Positions 5,379 through 14,494 are shown, numbered from the stretch's first letter. The stretch: 15,254 bases of DNA from Clostridia bacterium (GCA_017386965.1 JAFOGE010000074.1:1-15254); one strand, 5' to 3'. Notes: generated from the letters alone by a model not told the origin. Translations and numbers: made by a program.

Positions 5379-8300
5379 TGCTTCATCTGATCTGCGGTCC
5401 CTCCGGCTCCGGAAAAACCGCGCTCCTGAAAGAAAAGATCCGCGCAGATATCGAGGCACAAAGGCGGTGCATTCTGCTTGTACCCGAGCAGCAAGCCTAC
5501 TTCAGCGAACAGGACTTTGTCGCATTCCTGCCGCAATCTGCCGGTCGCTATTTTGAGGTTGCAAGCTTTTCACGCCTTGCCGATGCCGTTTTCCGTTTGG
5601 CGGGAGGCGTTGTTCAAAATGCGCTGAATCCCGGCATGAGAACCCTTCTGATGTGGGACACCCTGCGCGAGCTTTCCTCTACACTCCATCAATACAACGG
5701 CAATGCGCGTGAGGACAGTACGCTCTCCGCTCTTATGATGCAGACGATCGTTGAGCTGCGGAGCAGCGGAATCACCGCCGAGGAATTGGAAGTTGCCGCC
5801 CGAAATCTTCCAACAGATTCTCCGTTGCAACGAAAGCTTCTCGACATCGCACTGGTGGATTCGGTCTATCACCAAAAGCTCTTGGATGCCTTTGGAGAGG
5901 ATCCGTCCGACCGTCTTTCTCGCATGGCAAAAAAGCTGGAGAAGCTCTCCTGCTTCGCTGACTGTCATATCTATATCGATTCCTTTACAAGCTTTACAAC
6001 ACAGGAATACGACGTATTGAAGCAGCTTCTCAAGCAATCGCCCTGCGTTACGGTCACGCTTTGTGCCGATCACTTTACATCGCGCCTCCCGCACTTCGAA
6101 AGCGTGATCTGTACGGCAAATCGCCTGCGTTCTCTCGCAAACGCCGTTGCAATTCCCGTTGAGCGTACGGTCCTGCCGGGAAGGACCGAAGGGCGTCCCG
6201 AAGCGCTTCGCGTTTTGGAGCGCGATCTTTGGCGCTTTGATTCCAAGATCGATACCAATGCAAAAGCAGGCGATGCCGTAACGATCCTCAACTGTACGAA
6301 TCTTTACGAGGAAGCGGAGGCCGCGGCTCTGCAAATTCTGGATTGGGTACAGGGCGGTATGCTCTACGGTGATATTGCGGTGATCGTCCGTGATCCGGAG
6401 ATCTACCGCGGTGTATTGGATGCCGCCTTGGAGCGTCACAAAATTCCCTACTTTCTCTCGGAACGCACCGACCTTTCCGCAAAGCCCTTGGTTCGTCTGA
6501 TCCTTTCTGCGCTTCGCGCCGTCACAAGGAACTATCATGTAAAGGACATCATGACCTTGGCCAAGACCGGCCTTTCCGGAATTGATCAGAAGGACATCGC
6601 CCTCTTTGAAGAGTATTGCGAAACCTGGCACATCAGCGGCTCACGATTTTTAGATCCCGTTTGGAGCATGAATCCGGACGGACTGACAACCACCCGTTCG
6701 CCTCGCGCCGAAGAGATTTTACAAGCGGCAAACCGTGCGCGACAGACGCTGATCGAGCCTCTTCGCCGCTTGGCAATCCGCATGCGATCCTCGGGGCTCG
6801 TCAAGGATCGTTGCAGTGCTCTTTACGATTATTTGATGGAGCTTTCCATTCCCGAAGCCCTTTCTGCACAAGCAAAAAAAGAGATTGAAAAGGGACGGCT
6901 CCGTCAAGCAGGCGAATCGGTTCGCCTCTATCGCTTTTTGACCGACACCTTAACAGGGATGGTCGATCTCCTCCCCGAAACCCGGCTCTCTGCGGAGGAA
7001 TTCCTCTCCGCGATCTCACTCCTTCTCTCCTCCAGTGATCTTGGATCCGTTCCGAACGTACACGATTGTGTGATCATCGGCTCTGCCGCAACCTTGCGTG
7101 TTGAAAACGTTCGCGCAACGATTCTGTTAGGCCTTTGTGAAGGAGAATTCCCACGTGCGATCACGGATAGCGGAATGCTTTCCGAATCGGACAAGTCTAT
7201 TTTGGAGGAAGTCGGAATCCTTCTGGACTCCCGCGAGAGCATTCAAAACTCCGAGGAGCTTTTCTACGTCTATCGTGCGGTAACAAAACCCACAGAGAAG
7301 CTGATGATCTCTCATCCGCTTCTTCTTCCGGACGGATCTGCAAAAACGCCCTCCCTGGCCTTTCAACGCATCAGGCTGCTGCTCAACTCCCGTGATCCCG
7401 AAATCTTTGACCGCAGTATGCTTCCAAGCCCAAAGACGATCCAAACGCCGTCCGAGCCTGAGAAGATGTCTGTCGAGCCTTCCTCCGTGGGAACCAACCT
7501 TCCGCTTTCCCAGTCCAAAATCCATACCTTTGTGCTGTGTCCCTATTCTTATTACAGCACATATCGACTGCATCTGCGCGAAAAGAAGGACTCCACTCCC
7601 GGCTATGCCGATGACGGAACCTTCCTGCATCATGTGTTTGAAAAGCTTTTGCGCGCCTCACTTTTCGAGGACGGATCCTTCCGGCTCCCCTCTTGGGAGG
7701 AGGCGCAAGCTCTGGCGGATCAGATCATGGAAAGCTATCTCGGCGAGGTTTGTCCGATCCCTCAGGAAAACATGGACCGCCGCCTTTTACACCTTTTCTC
7801 CCGTCTTCGCAAGCTTGCACTCCGCATGCTGGAGGAGATCTTAAGGGAGCTTGGGAACACCGGCTTTACGCCCTTCGCATTTGAGCAGGTCATTGGAAAA
7901 GGCGGTCCCGACGGACTTCCGCCCGTAAGGCTGACCATGAAGGACGGCTCCACAGTAACGCTGAGCGGTAAGATCGACCGCGTGGACGTGCTGCATTTGG
8001 ACGGGAAGCACTATCTGCGCGTAGTGGATTACAAGTCCAGCAAGCATTCCTTTGCAATTGAGGACGTGCGTTCCGGGCTGGATATTCAGCTCGTGCTTTA
8101 TCTTGTCGCCGCGCTTTCTGCCAATCCCGCGCAATACACGCCTGCCGGCGCGCAATTCCTTTATGCCGTGACGGAAAAAGGGAAAATCGACGTTCAGCGA
8201 AGTGGATTCTTCCTGGATGCCGAGGAGGTACGCAAGGAGGCAGACCGGACCAATGAGAAGCAGTTTATCAAAAAATTATCCGTGCAAAGCGCAGAGGAGA

Positions 8301-8446
8301 TCAACACTTTGGCAGAATCCATGAAGGAAGCCGTCCGATCCGTCGCAGAACGGATCCTGCGAGGCGATGCAGAAAAAACGCCCTCGAAGGAGGCGTGTAT
8401 GTTCTGCCCTGTCCGCGATCATTGCGACCGCGCATATCACGAGTGA
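5378..8446 (+). CDS. addB: ATP-dependent helicase/nuclease subunit B (AddB)
   Basis: 1022 aa subunit of the AddAB helicase-nuclease, which unwinds and resects double-strand DNA ends until Chi and prepares 3' tails for RecA. In the known enzyme AddB cuts the 5'-ended strand and takes part in Chi recognition. Visible: a near-N-terminal Walker A, GPSGSGKT (7-14); an inactivated-helicase-like middle region; and a C-terminal RecB-type nuclease with GKIDRVD (D867, D870), DYKSS (D884, K886) and the LDIQLVLYL Gln motif. Four cysteines, C721, C1007, C1010 and C1016, have the same spacing of the last three (3 and 6) as the iron-sulfur staple of Bacillus subtilis AddB. It is roughly 140 residues shorter than the B. 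subtilis protein (about 1166 aa) but has no missing motif. addA follows after 13 bases. Confidence 0.97.
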   Translation: MLHLICGPSGSGKTALLKEKIRADIEAQRRCILLVPEQQAYFSEQDFVAFLPQSAGRYFEVASFSRLADAVFRLAGGVVQNALNPGMRTLLMWDTLRELSSTLHQYNGNAREDSTLSALMMQTIVELRSSGITAEELEVAARNLPTDSPLQRKLLDIALVDSVYHQKLLDAFGEDPSDRLSRMAKKLEKLSCFADCHIYIDSFTSFTTQEYDVLKQLLKQSPCVTVTLCADHFTSRLPHFESVICTANRLRSLANAVAIPVERTVLPGRTEGRPEALRVLERDLWRFDSKIDTNAKAGDAVTILNCTNLYEEAEAAALQILDWVQGGMLYGDIAVIVRDPEIYRGVLDAALERHKIPYFLSERTDLSAKPLVRLILSALRAVTRNYHVKDIMTLAKTGLSGIDQKDIALFEEYCETWHISGSRFLDPVWSMNPDGLTTTRSPRAEEILQAANRARQTLIEPLRRLAIRMRSSGLVKDRCSALYDYLMELSIPEALSAQAKKEIEKGRLRQAGESVRLYRFLTDTLTGMVDLLPETRLSAEEFLSAISLLLSSSDLGSVPNVHDCVIIGSAATLRVENVRATILLGLCEGEFPRAITDSGMLSESDKSILEEVGILLDSRESIQNSEELFYVYRAVTKPTEKLMISHPLLLPDGSAKTPSLAFQRIRLLLNSRDPEIFDRSMLPSPKTIQTPSEPEKMSVEPSSVGTNLPLSQSKIHTFVLCPYSYYSTYRLHLREKKDSTPGYADDGTFLHHVFEKLLRASLFEDGSFRLPSWEEAQALADQIMESYLGEVCPIPQENMDRRLLHLFSRLRKLALRMLEEILRELGNTGFTPFAFEQVIGKGGPDGLPPVRLTMKDGSTVTLSGKIDRVDVLHLDGKHYLRVVDYKSSKHSFAIEDVRSGLDIQLVLYLVAALSANPAQYTPAGAQFLYAVTEKGKIDVQRSGFFLDAEEVRKEADRTNEKQFIKKLSVQSAEEINTLAESMKEAVRSVAERILRGDAEKTPSKEACMFCPVRDHCDRAYHE

Positions 8447-8452
8447 AAGGAG
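8446..8452 (+). promoter_or_regulatory. Ribosome binding site that fixes the addA start
   Basis: AAAGGAG begins on the last base of the addB stop codon and lies seven bases before the ATG at 8460. It selects this ATG over an in-frame ATG 93 bases upstream (8367) that lies inside addB. Confidence 0.8.
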
Positions 8453-8459
8453 AAAACGC

Positions 8460-11400
8460 ATGGCGAGAATATGGACCACATCCCAGGAAGCGGCTATGAA
8501 GGACTATCAGAAAACCGTTCTGGTATCTGCAGCCGCCGGCTCGGGAAAAACCAGCGTTCTGACGGAGCGGATCATTCGTTCTCTGACCGATCCTATGCGG
8601 CAAGGAGATCTTTCCCGCATGCTGATCGTTACCTTTACCCGCGCTGCCGCAGGCGAAATGAAGGGGCGTATTGCCGCTGCCCTAAGCGAAGCGATGGCGG
8701 CAAATCCAAATGACGAACGCTTGCAGCGCCAGCTTTTTCTCCTTGGAAGCGCACAGATCTCCACGATCGACTCCTTCTTCCAACGGGCGGTCCGATCCAA
8801 CTTTGAAGCTCTCAATATCCCGGCATCCTTTCGCATCGCAGATGAGAGTGAGATCGCGCCACTTGCCAACGAAATCCTGGACGGCTTGATCGAGGAATAC
8901 TATCACCGTCACGCTCCGAAAAACGCCGATGGCTTTTCGGCCATCCGTCAAAATGCATTCGCTTGCGCCTTAGACCATTTGATGTCCAATCGAAGCGACG
9001 GCCTTTTGAATCAGGCACTCCTGGACTTTCAACGCTCCTTCGCCTCCTATCCCGAGGGGATCGACCTACTTGCCGAATCGGCAAGGCGTCTTCGTCGGGA
9101 TGCAGACAAGGACTTCTTCCAATCCTCCTACGGCAAAGCGATCCTTTCGCATTTGGTCGAGCAGTTCCGCATTTATCTCGCAACGCTGACGGATCTCGAC
9201 CGGTCCATCGCAAGCGCTCCGGAGGTCTATGCAAAGGCATCTGGCCTCCTTTCCTCGGATCTCGGGTATTGTCAAAGCATGTTGGAGAGCCTGGAAAAAG
9301 AGGATTATTTGCAAGCCTCAACGGTGGCTGCATCCTTCATCCGAGGAACATTCCCCCGTGTCAAGGACAAGCCGGACGCATTGGTAGAATACCAGAATTG
9401 GCGAACCAAATTCAAGTCCGAACAGGAGAAGGTGCAGGAATATCTCCAATGGACTCCGGAAACGATCTCTGCGCAGATGCTGGAAACCGCTTCCTTCTGC
9501 GAGATTCTTTACACCTTCTTTCAGGAATACCGAGCAAGGCTGCTATCCGAGAAAAAAGCGCGCGGGATTTTGGAATACGATGACGTCCGAGCAATGCTCT
9601 ACGGCCTTCTGAACAATCCCGATGGCTCCCCCTCCGAATTTGCAAGATCACTCGCTTCCCAATATGACGCCGTTTATATTGATGAATACCAAGACGTGGA
9701 TTTTATGCAGGACCGCATTTTTGCGCGCATCGGCGAAAACTGCCGCTTCATGGTCGGTGATATTAAGCAAAGCATCTACCGTTTTCGCGGAAGTGAGCCG
9801 TCGATCTTTGCAAATTATCGGCGTGCATTTCCGCTTTATCACGAGCAGGCTGCCGATGCTGCCCGTGGGATCTGCGTTTTCATGTCCGAAAATTTCCGTT
9901 GCAGCCGTCCCGTCATTGACTTCACGAATCGCATTTGCGACTTCCTGTTTTCTGCCTGCGAGCAAAGCGTCGGATACCGTCCGGAGGACGATTTGATCTG
10001 CTCCAAGCCAGCAGCTGACAATCCATTGCCGGAGCATCCCGTTCCGGTTGAGGTACACGTCTTTGATGCCCCGCCCAAAAGGTCCAAGGATGCGAAGAAA
10101 GAGGCCGAAGAACCCGAAGTCCAAGAGGAGGCTCTTTGGGTGGCCCACGAAATTCAGAGGCTGCTCCAAGAGGAGCGCTTGGAGAATGGAAATCCGATCA
10201 CCGCCTCCGACATTGCAATCCTTGTTCGCTACAAGAATCACGGAAAAGCCTATGCAGACGCGCTGGAGGCGTTGCAGATTCCGGTGGCAAGTGCTGCATC
10301 CAAGAACCTCTTTGAGGAAGCATTGATGGTGGATATGCGCAATCTCCTGCGTGCCATCGACAACCCGTACCGTGATCTTCCGCTCTCGGAATTTCTGCTC
10401 TCTCCGCTTTCCGAATATACGTTGGAGGAGCTTTCCCATATCCGTTCTCGCTCCGACTCGGCAAGCTCTCTGTTTGATTCCATGCAAGCCCTCGCAAGTA
10501 CCCCTGCGGATGAAGAGCATCTTTCGGCAAAATGCGCAAAAACGGTTGCTTGGCTGAACCATCTGCACGCGCTTTCCACCGAGGAGCCCGCCGATCGCCT
10601 TTTGAGAACCCTCTATCTGGAGGATGCACTTAAGCCGTATTCCAAGGACGCCGTTTTGCTTTATCTTTACGAGCAGGCACGCATCTATCAGCGCACCTCC
10701 TGGTGCGGACTGTACGGATTTTTAGGACATCTTGACGATATTGCCGAGAGCGGAAACGCTTCTGCCGAAGGCTTTCGAAAGTCAGAAAAAGCAATCACGA
10801 TCATGACGGTGCATCATTCCAAGGGGCTGGAATTCCCCGTTGTCTTTTTTGCCTCCTGCGGTGCATCCTTCAACCGACAGGATAGTCGAAAAACGCTCCT
10901 GTATCACCGCGAAATCGGTTGCGGAACCAAGCTCTATGATCCGGAAACCGGGGAAAGCAACAATACCGCTTTGCGCACGTCGGTCATTTTGGCAACCGCG
11001 AATGAGCAGGCGGAAGAAAACATCCGTTCTCTATACGTTGCCTTAACGCGCGCGAGAGAACGCCTCTATGTCAGCGGAACACTGCGCGCCATGTGGGAAA
11101 CGGCCGTACAGAATGCAAGGCTGATCCATGCAGGAGATCGAAATTCCATCCTGCGCTGCGAAAGCCCCCTGGCTTGGGTCCTTGCCGCAAGCTTTGCTCC
11201 CTCCCGCATCCTCGAGGCCTATCCCCATCTGCTTTTCCACCATCCCTACGGCTCCTTTGCGGAGTGGATGGATCAGTCCGCTGCAAATCCCGAAGCGGAG
11301 CAAGCGCCGTTACCGACGGTGACAGCACCTCCTTCTGCTCCGCAGCTGCATGGAATCCTTGGGAGATATGCAAGCACGCTTACAAGGGAGAACGCCTTCG

Positions 11401-12137
11401 TCTATCCGCGCGCTTTTTTGGAGGGGCTTCCCGTTAAAATAGCGGCATCGAAGCTGACGCCTTCCCTGCTCGATCTTTTCATAGACGAGGAGGACCGTCA
11501 AGCCGCGCTGGATGCACAGATCCGCTTAATGGAATCTGCCGACCGCTCCTTTGATTCCGTCTTGCTCAAATCCAAAAAGCCGTCTGCGGCCGAGATCGGA
11601 ACCGCAACGCACACCTTCCTGGAATTCTGCGACTATCCGCATTTGCTTCAGCGCGGAGTGGCTGCGGAGTGCGAGCGCTTGCTTTCCATGGGATTTATCG
11701 GAGAACGCACTGCCGAGCTCTTAAACCGAACGCAGCTGGAGCGCTTCCGCACGAGTCGGCTGATGGATTGGATAGGCAAAGCCAAGGAGATCCACAGGGA
11801 AAAGACCTTCAATCTGTTTCTTCCCATGTCCTCCTTTACACAAAATCCCGAGCGACAGGAGCAACTCCGCGATCAAGATCTGTTTGTACAAGGCTCGATC
11901 GACTGTCTGCTTTCGATGGAGGATGGACGGCTTCTGCTCATCGACTACAAAACAGATGCCCTGACAGAGGAAGAATGCCGTAATCCAAGGCTTGCCGCTC
12001 AAATGCTCTCTACGCGCCACAGAAGCCAGCTTCAATGCTACGCCAAGGCCGTTGAACATCTGTACGGAAGGCTCCCGGATGAGATCTATATTTACTCCCT
12101 CCCGTTAGGGGATTTGGTTCCCGTTTCCATAGAATAA
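8460..12137 (+). CDS. addA: ATP-dependent helicase/nuclease subunit A (AddA)
   Basis: 1225 aa, close to B. subtilis AddA (about 1232). It is the UvrD/Rep-type 3'-5' helicase of AddAB, with a C-terminal nuclease that cuts the 3'-ended strand until Chi. Helicase motifs in order: a Q-motif near TTSQEAAM; Walker A AAAGSGKT (24-31); motif Ia VTFTRAAAGEM; motif II DEYQD (408-412); motif III GDIKQSIYRFRG; motif IV region NFRC; motif V TVHHSKGLEFPVVF; motif VI YVALTRARERLYVSG. The RecB-type nuclease has GTATHTFLEF, then GSID (D1148) and IDYKTD (D1162, K1164). All catalytic residues are present. The ATG at 8460 is used because of the adjacent ribosome binding site and because it gives the family N-terminus (MARIWTTSQ). 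Last gene of the rightward operon; a terminator follows. Confidence 0.97.
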   Translation: MARIWTTSQEAAMKDYQKTVLVSAAAGSGKTSVLTERIIRSLTDPMRQGDLSRMLIVTFTRAAAGEMKGRIAAALSEAMAANPNDERLQRQLFLLGSAQISTIDSFFQRAVRSNFEALNIPASFRIADESEIAPLANEILDGLIEEYYHRHAPKNADGFSAIRQNAFACALDHLMSNRSDGLLNQALLDFQRSFASYPEGIDLLAESARRLRRDADKDFFQSSYGKAILSHLVEQFRIYLATLTDLDRSIASAPEVYAKASGLLSSDLGYCQSMLESLEKEDYLQASTVAASFIRGTFPRVKDKPDALVEYQNWRTKFKSEQEKVQEYLQWTPETISAQMLETASFCEILYTFFQEYRARLLSEKKARGILEYDDVRAMLYGLLNNPDGSPSEFARSLASQYDAVYIDEYQDVDFMQDRIFARIGENCRFMVGDIKQSIYRFRGSEPSIFANYRRAFPLYHEQAADAARGICVFMSENFRCSRPVIDFTNRICDFLFSACEQSVGYRPEDDLICSKPAADNPLPEHPVPVEVHVFDAPPKRSKDAKKEAEEPEVQEEALWVAHEIQRLLQEERLENGNPITASDIAILVRYKNHGKAYADALEALQIPVASAASKNLFEEALMVDMRNLLRAIDNPYRDLPLSEFLLSPLSEYTLEELSHIRSRSDSASSLFDSMQALASTPADEEHLSAKCAKTVAWLNHLHALSTEEPADRLLRTLYLEDALKPYSKDAVLLYLYEQARIYQRTSWCGLYGFLGHLDDIAESGNASAEGFRKSEKAITIMTVHHSKGLEFPVVFFASCGASFNRQDSRKTLLYHREIGCGTKLYDPETGESNNTALRTSVILATANEQAEENIRSLYVALTRARERLYVSGTLRAMWETAVQNARLIHAGDRNSILRCESPLAWVLAASFAPSRILEAYPHLLFHHPYGSFAEWMDQSAANPEAEQAPLPTVTAPPSAPQLHGILGRYASTLTRENAFVYPRAFLEGLPVKIAASKLTPSLLDLFIDEEDRQAALDAQIRLMESADRSFDSVLLKSKKPSAAEIGTATHTFLEFCDYPHLLQRGVAAECERLLSMGFIGERTAELLNRTQLERFRTSRLMDWIGKAKEIHREKTFNLFLPMSSFTQNPERQEQLRDQDLFVQGSIDCLLSMEDGRLLLIDYKTDALTEEECRNPRLAAQMLSTRHRSQLQCYAKAVEHLYGRLPDEIYIYSLPLGDLVPVSIE

Positions 12138-12141
12138 CCCC

Positions 12142-12198
12142 AAAGGGGGTGTTGGCCAAATGCTTTCTGCATTGGGGACACCTCCTTTCTCTTTTTTT
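12142..12198 (+). terminator. Rho-independent terminator after addA
   Basis: Outer stem AAAGGGGGTGT (12142-12152) with ACACCTCCTTT (12178-12188), 11 pairs including one G-U. An inner stem, AATGC around 12160 with GCATT around 12170, continues it, with an internal loop between. A run of seven T (12192-12198) follows. It starts four bases after the addA stop. A competing tiny hairpin (CCCC-AAA-GGGG, 12138-12148) shares the 5' arm. Confidence 0.8.
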
Positions 12199-12208
12199 GA
12201 AAAACGTC

Positions 12209-12237
12209 TTGACAAACCAAACATCCTATTGTATAAT
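12209..12237 (+). promoter_or_regulatory. Perfect consensus sigma-A promoter for the permease gene
   Basis: TTGACA (12209-12214), exactly 17 bases, TATAAT (12232-12237). Both boxes are 6 of 6. It lies 51 bases before the ATG at 12289, just past the addA terminator. Confidence 0.88.
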
Positions 12238-12288
12238 GAACGGGTTCGTGTATTTTTGGATGGCATTCCATGAAAGGGGGCTTCTCAT

Positions 12289-13458
12289 ATGCAGCACCAA
12301 AAGGTCTTACGCCCGCCGCATTCTCATCATCACATTCCCCTGTGGGAATACATATACCCCGTCGGTTTATGGATCCGTAAAAATATCGTCTTGACGGTCG
12401 CGGCGATTGCGGCCATCTTAACGATGTGCATCGTACCTCCGGATGCACAGTATGCATCCTATTTTGATTGGAAAACCTTGACCTGCCTGTTTTGCGTGCT
12501 GGCAGTCGTCTGCGCTCTGAAAAATATTCGTTTTTTTACGATCCTCGCCAGAAAAATCGTAGACTCCACCGGAAATCTGCGCACCTCCGTTTTAACACTC
12601 GTCTATATCACCTTCATCGGCTCCATGCTCATCGCCAACGATATGGCGTTGCTGACCTTTCTACCACTTGGATATTTTGTTCTTTCTTCCACCGGAAAGG
12701 AAAAGCACATGGCGTTTGTTTTCATTCTGCAAAACATCGCCGCAAACCTCGGCGGCATGCTGACCCCCTTTGGAAATCCGCAGAATCTCTATATTTACAC
12801 CAAGTTTCAGATTCCTACGGATGAATTTATGTGGATCATGCTCCTGCCCTTTTTGGCAGCAATCGCTCTGATTACCCTCTGCTGCCTGTTTTTTCCGAAG
12901 GAACCGCTTTCGATCAAAGAGCCTTGCGAAACTCGCCTGCCGGTCAAGCGCACGCTGGTCTATTTGATTCTTTTTGTGCTGTCAATCGTGATTGTCTTTC
13001 GGATCATCCCCTATCAAATCGGACTGATCGTGATTCCGGCGGCACTGCTTTGGTTGGACCGCAAGGCCCTCCGAATGGTGGATTACCCTCTTCTGCTTAC
13101 CTTTGTTTGCTTCTTCATCTTTTCCGGAAACCTCGCCAGAGTACCTGCGGTGAACGATCTGTTTTCGGCTCTTCTGGAAAAGAATACGCTCCTGGTAAGT
13201 GCGCTTTCCTGCCAAATCATCAGTAACGTACCAACCGCGATCCTGCTTTCGCAATTTACGGGAGATTATCCCTCCCTGCTCCTTGGCGTGAACATTGGCG
13301 GAACCGGAACAATCATCGCCTCCCTTGCCAGTCTGATCACCTTCCGTGAGTATAGCAAGCACAATCCCGGGAGAATCGGCTCTTATTTAGTAAAGTTCTC
13401 GGCCTTGAATTTCTCCTTCCTGATCGTCTTGCTGCTATTTTGCGGCCTTTTGGTATAA
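12289..13458 (+). CDS. SLC13/ArsB/NhaD-type (ion transporter superfamily) membrane permease
   Basis: 389 aa, very hydrophobic, about ten membrane segments by eye. It has the two-fold repeat of the ion transporter superfamily. First half: a GSMLIANDMALLTFLPLGY segment (111-129) and GGMLTPFGNPQNLYIY (155-170). Second half: QIISNVPTAILLSQF (309-323) and GVNIGGTGTIIASLASLI (333-350). The paired SNVP/NDMA and GNPQN/GGTGT elements are the substrate-loop signatures. Relatives carry citrate, dicarboxylates, sulfate, arsenite or exchange Na+/H+, so the substrate cannot be told; E. coli YbiR is a similar uncharacterised protein. The N-terminus is rich in His and aromatic residues (HSHHH at 11-15, WEYIYP) before the first membrane segment (about 32-50). 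An AAAGGGGG site (12273-12280) precedes the start by eight bases. Single-gene transcription unit between two terminators. Confidence 0.85.
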   Translation: MQHQKVLRPPHSHHHIPLWEYIYPVGLWIRKNIVLTVAAIAAILTMCIVPPDAQYASYFDWKTLTCLFCVLAVVCALKNIRFFTILARKIVDSTGNLRTSVLTLVYITFIGSMLIANDMALLTFLPLGYFVLSSTGKEKHMAFVFILQNIAANLGGMLTPFGNPQNLYIYTKFQIPTDEFMWIMLLPFLAAIALITLCCLFFPKEPLSIKEPCETRLPVKRTLVYLILFVLSIVIVFRIIPYQIGLIVIPAALLWLDRKALRMVDYPLLLTFVCFFIFSGNLARVPAVNDLFSALLEKNTLLVSALSCQIISNVPTAILLSQFTGDYPSLLLGVNIGGTGTIIASLASLITFREYSKHNPGRIGSYLVKFSALNFSFLIVLLLFCGLLV

Positions 13459-13466
13459 CAGAATAA

Positions 13467-13514
13467 AAAAAGAACGTCGGCCAAATACACATGCATTTGG
13501 CCGACGTTCTTTTT
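13467..13514. terminator. Bidirectional terminator between the permease and fba
   Basis: Perfect 20-bp inverted repeat, arms 13467-13486 and 13495-13514, with an 8-base loop. The GC-rich core is GAACGTCGGCC, flanked by A-runs on the left and T-runs on the right, so either strand ends in a U tract. It serves the rightward permease gene and the leftward fba gene, both ending within about 20 bases. Confidence 0.93.
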
Positions 13515-13529
13515 CTATCTTGAACAAGC

Positions 13530-14393
13530 TTATGCTTTTCCAACAGAACCGAAAAGCTCCATCTTCTCCTTGACGGTTGCCTTGATGGCTTCCACGCCGG
13601 GAGCGAGCAGCTTTCTGGGGTCAAATCCCTTGCCCTCGAGATCCTTGCCTGCCTCGATATAAGCACGGGTTGCAGCCGCAAAGGAAAGCTGGCACTCGGT
13701 ATTGACGTTGATTTTGGAAACGCCAAGAGAAATTGCCTTCTTGATCATGTCCTCGGGGATACCGGTTCCACCGTGAAGAACCAGAGGCATTGCTCCAACC
13801 TTTTCGGAAACCGCAGCAAGGGTTTCAAAGGAAAGACCTGCCCAGTTTGCGGGGTACTTGCCGTGAATATTACCGATGCCGGCAGCCAGCATGTCCACGC
13901 CGAGATCCGCGATCATCTTGCACTCGTTGGGATCTGCGCACTCGCCCATGCCAACAACGCCGTCCTCTTCACCGCCGATCGAGCCAACCTCTGCCTCCAG
14001 AGAAAGACCTTTTTCTGCGCAGACTGCGACCAACTCCTTCGTCTTTGCTACGTTCTCATCGATCGGATAGTGAGATCCATCAAACATGATGGACGAGAAT
14101 CCGGCTTCAATACACTTGTAGCATCCCTCGTAGGAGCCGTGATCCAGATGCAGTGCAACGGGAACGGTGATCTTAAGCTCATTGATCATATTCTTAACCA
14201 TATCTGCAACCGTCTTAAATCCGCACATATACTTGCCGGCACCCTCGGAAACACCGAGAATCACGGGAGATTGCAGCTCCTGCGCAGTTAAAAGGACTGC
14301 CTTGGTCCACTCCAAATTGTTAATGTTGAACTGCCCAACTGCATAATGGCCGGCCTTGGCCTTGTCGAGCATTTCCTTTGCCGATACTAACAT
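13530..14393 (-). CDS. fba: Class II (IIB) fructose-bisphosphate aldolase
   Basis: 287 aa, the usual class IIB size. It reversibly cleaves fructose 1,6-bisphosphate to dihydroxyacetone phosphate and glyceraldehyde 3-phosphate in cytoplasmic glycolysis. Visible residues: LHLDHG with the catalytic D84 and zinc ligand H85; YPIDENVAKTKELV (109-122); GSIGGEED (137-144); GNIHGKY with zinc ligand H177; LHGGTGIP with zinc ligand H207; and the phosphate-binding VSKINVNTE segment (225-233). Class II enzymes of the tagatose/ketose-bisphosphate aldolase group share these motifs, so tagatose-bisphosphate activity is a lesser alternative; no tagatose or galactitol genes are nearby. A strong AGGAGGT site lies just upstream, and it has its own promoter and terminator, as expected for a highly expressed housekeeping gene. 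Confidence 0.95.
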   Translation of the reverse strand: MLVSAKEMLDKAKAGHYAVGQFNINNLEWTKAVLLTAQELQSPVILGVSEGAGKYMCGFKTVADMVKNMINELKITVPVALHLDHGSYEGCYKCIEAGFSSIMFDGSHYPIDENVAKTKELVAVCAEKGLSLEAEVGSIGGEEDGVVGMGECADPNECKMIADLGVDMLAAGIGNIHGKYPANWAGLSFETLAAVSEKVGAMPLVLHGGTGIPEDMIKKAISLGVSKINVNTECQLSFAAATRAYIEAGKDLEGKGFDPRKLLAPGVEAIKATVKEKMELFGSVGKA

Positions 14394-14397
14394 AATA

Positions 14398-14404
14398 ACC
14401 TCCT
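14398..14404 (-). promoter_or_regulatory. Strong ribosome binding site of fba
   Basis: AGGAGGT on the minus strand, four bases before the ATG at 14393. Near-perfect complement to the 3' end of 16S rRNA, fitting a highly expressed gene. Confidence 0.8.
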
Positions 14405-14430
14405 GAAGAAAAAATCAATATAACACATAC

Positions 14431-14459
14431 ATTATATACCATTTTTCAAAAATAATCAA
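14431..14459 (-). promoter_or_regulatory. Sigma-A-type promoter of fba
   Basis: On the minus strand TTGATT (14459-14454), a 17-base spacer, TATAAT (14436-14431). The -10 is perfect and the -35 is 4 of 6. The ATG is 37 bases downstream of the -10 box. Confidence 0.8.
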
Positions 14460-14494
14460 GTCTTTTTTTGGATTTCCGGATAACTTTTGCAAAA

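Noticed and set aside
5570..6631. 353-codon open frame on the minus strand
   Set aside because: Lies wholly inside addB in antisense, with no promoter, ribosome binding site or domain. AddB is unambiguous in this stretch.
8367..8459. Upstream in-frame ATG extending AddA by 31 residues
   Set aside because: The extension lies inside addB, encodes a basic low-complexity stretch unlike AddA, and has no ribosome binding site. AAAGGAG sits seven bases before the ATG at 8460.
9648..10568. 306-codon open frame on the minus strand
   Set aside because: Antisense to the AddA helicase motifs; no family features.
12092..12457. 121-codon open frame on the minus strand across the addA-permease gap
   Set aside because: It crosses the addA terminator, the permease promoter and two real gene ends in antisense. 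No protein features or start signal.
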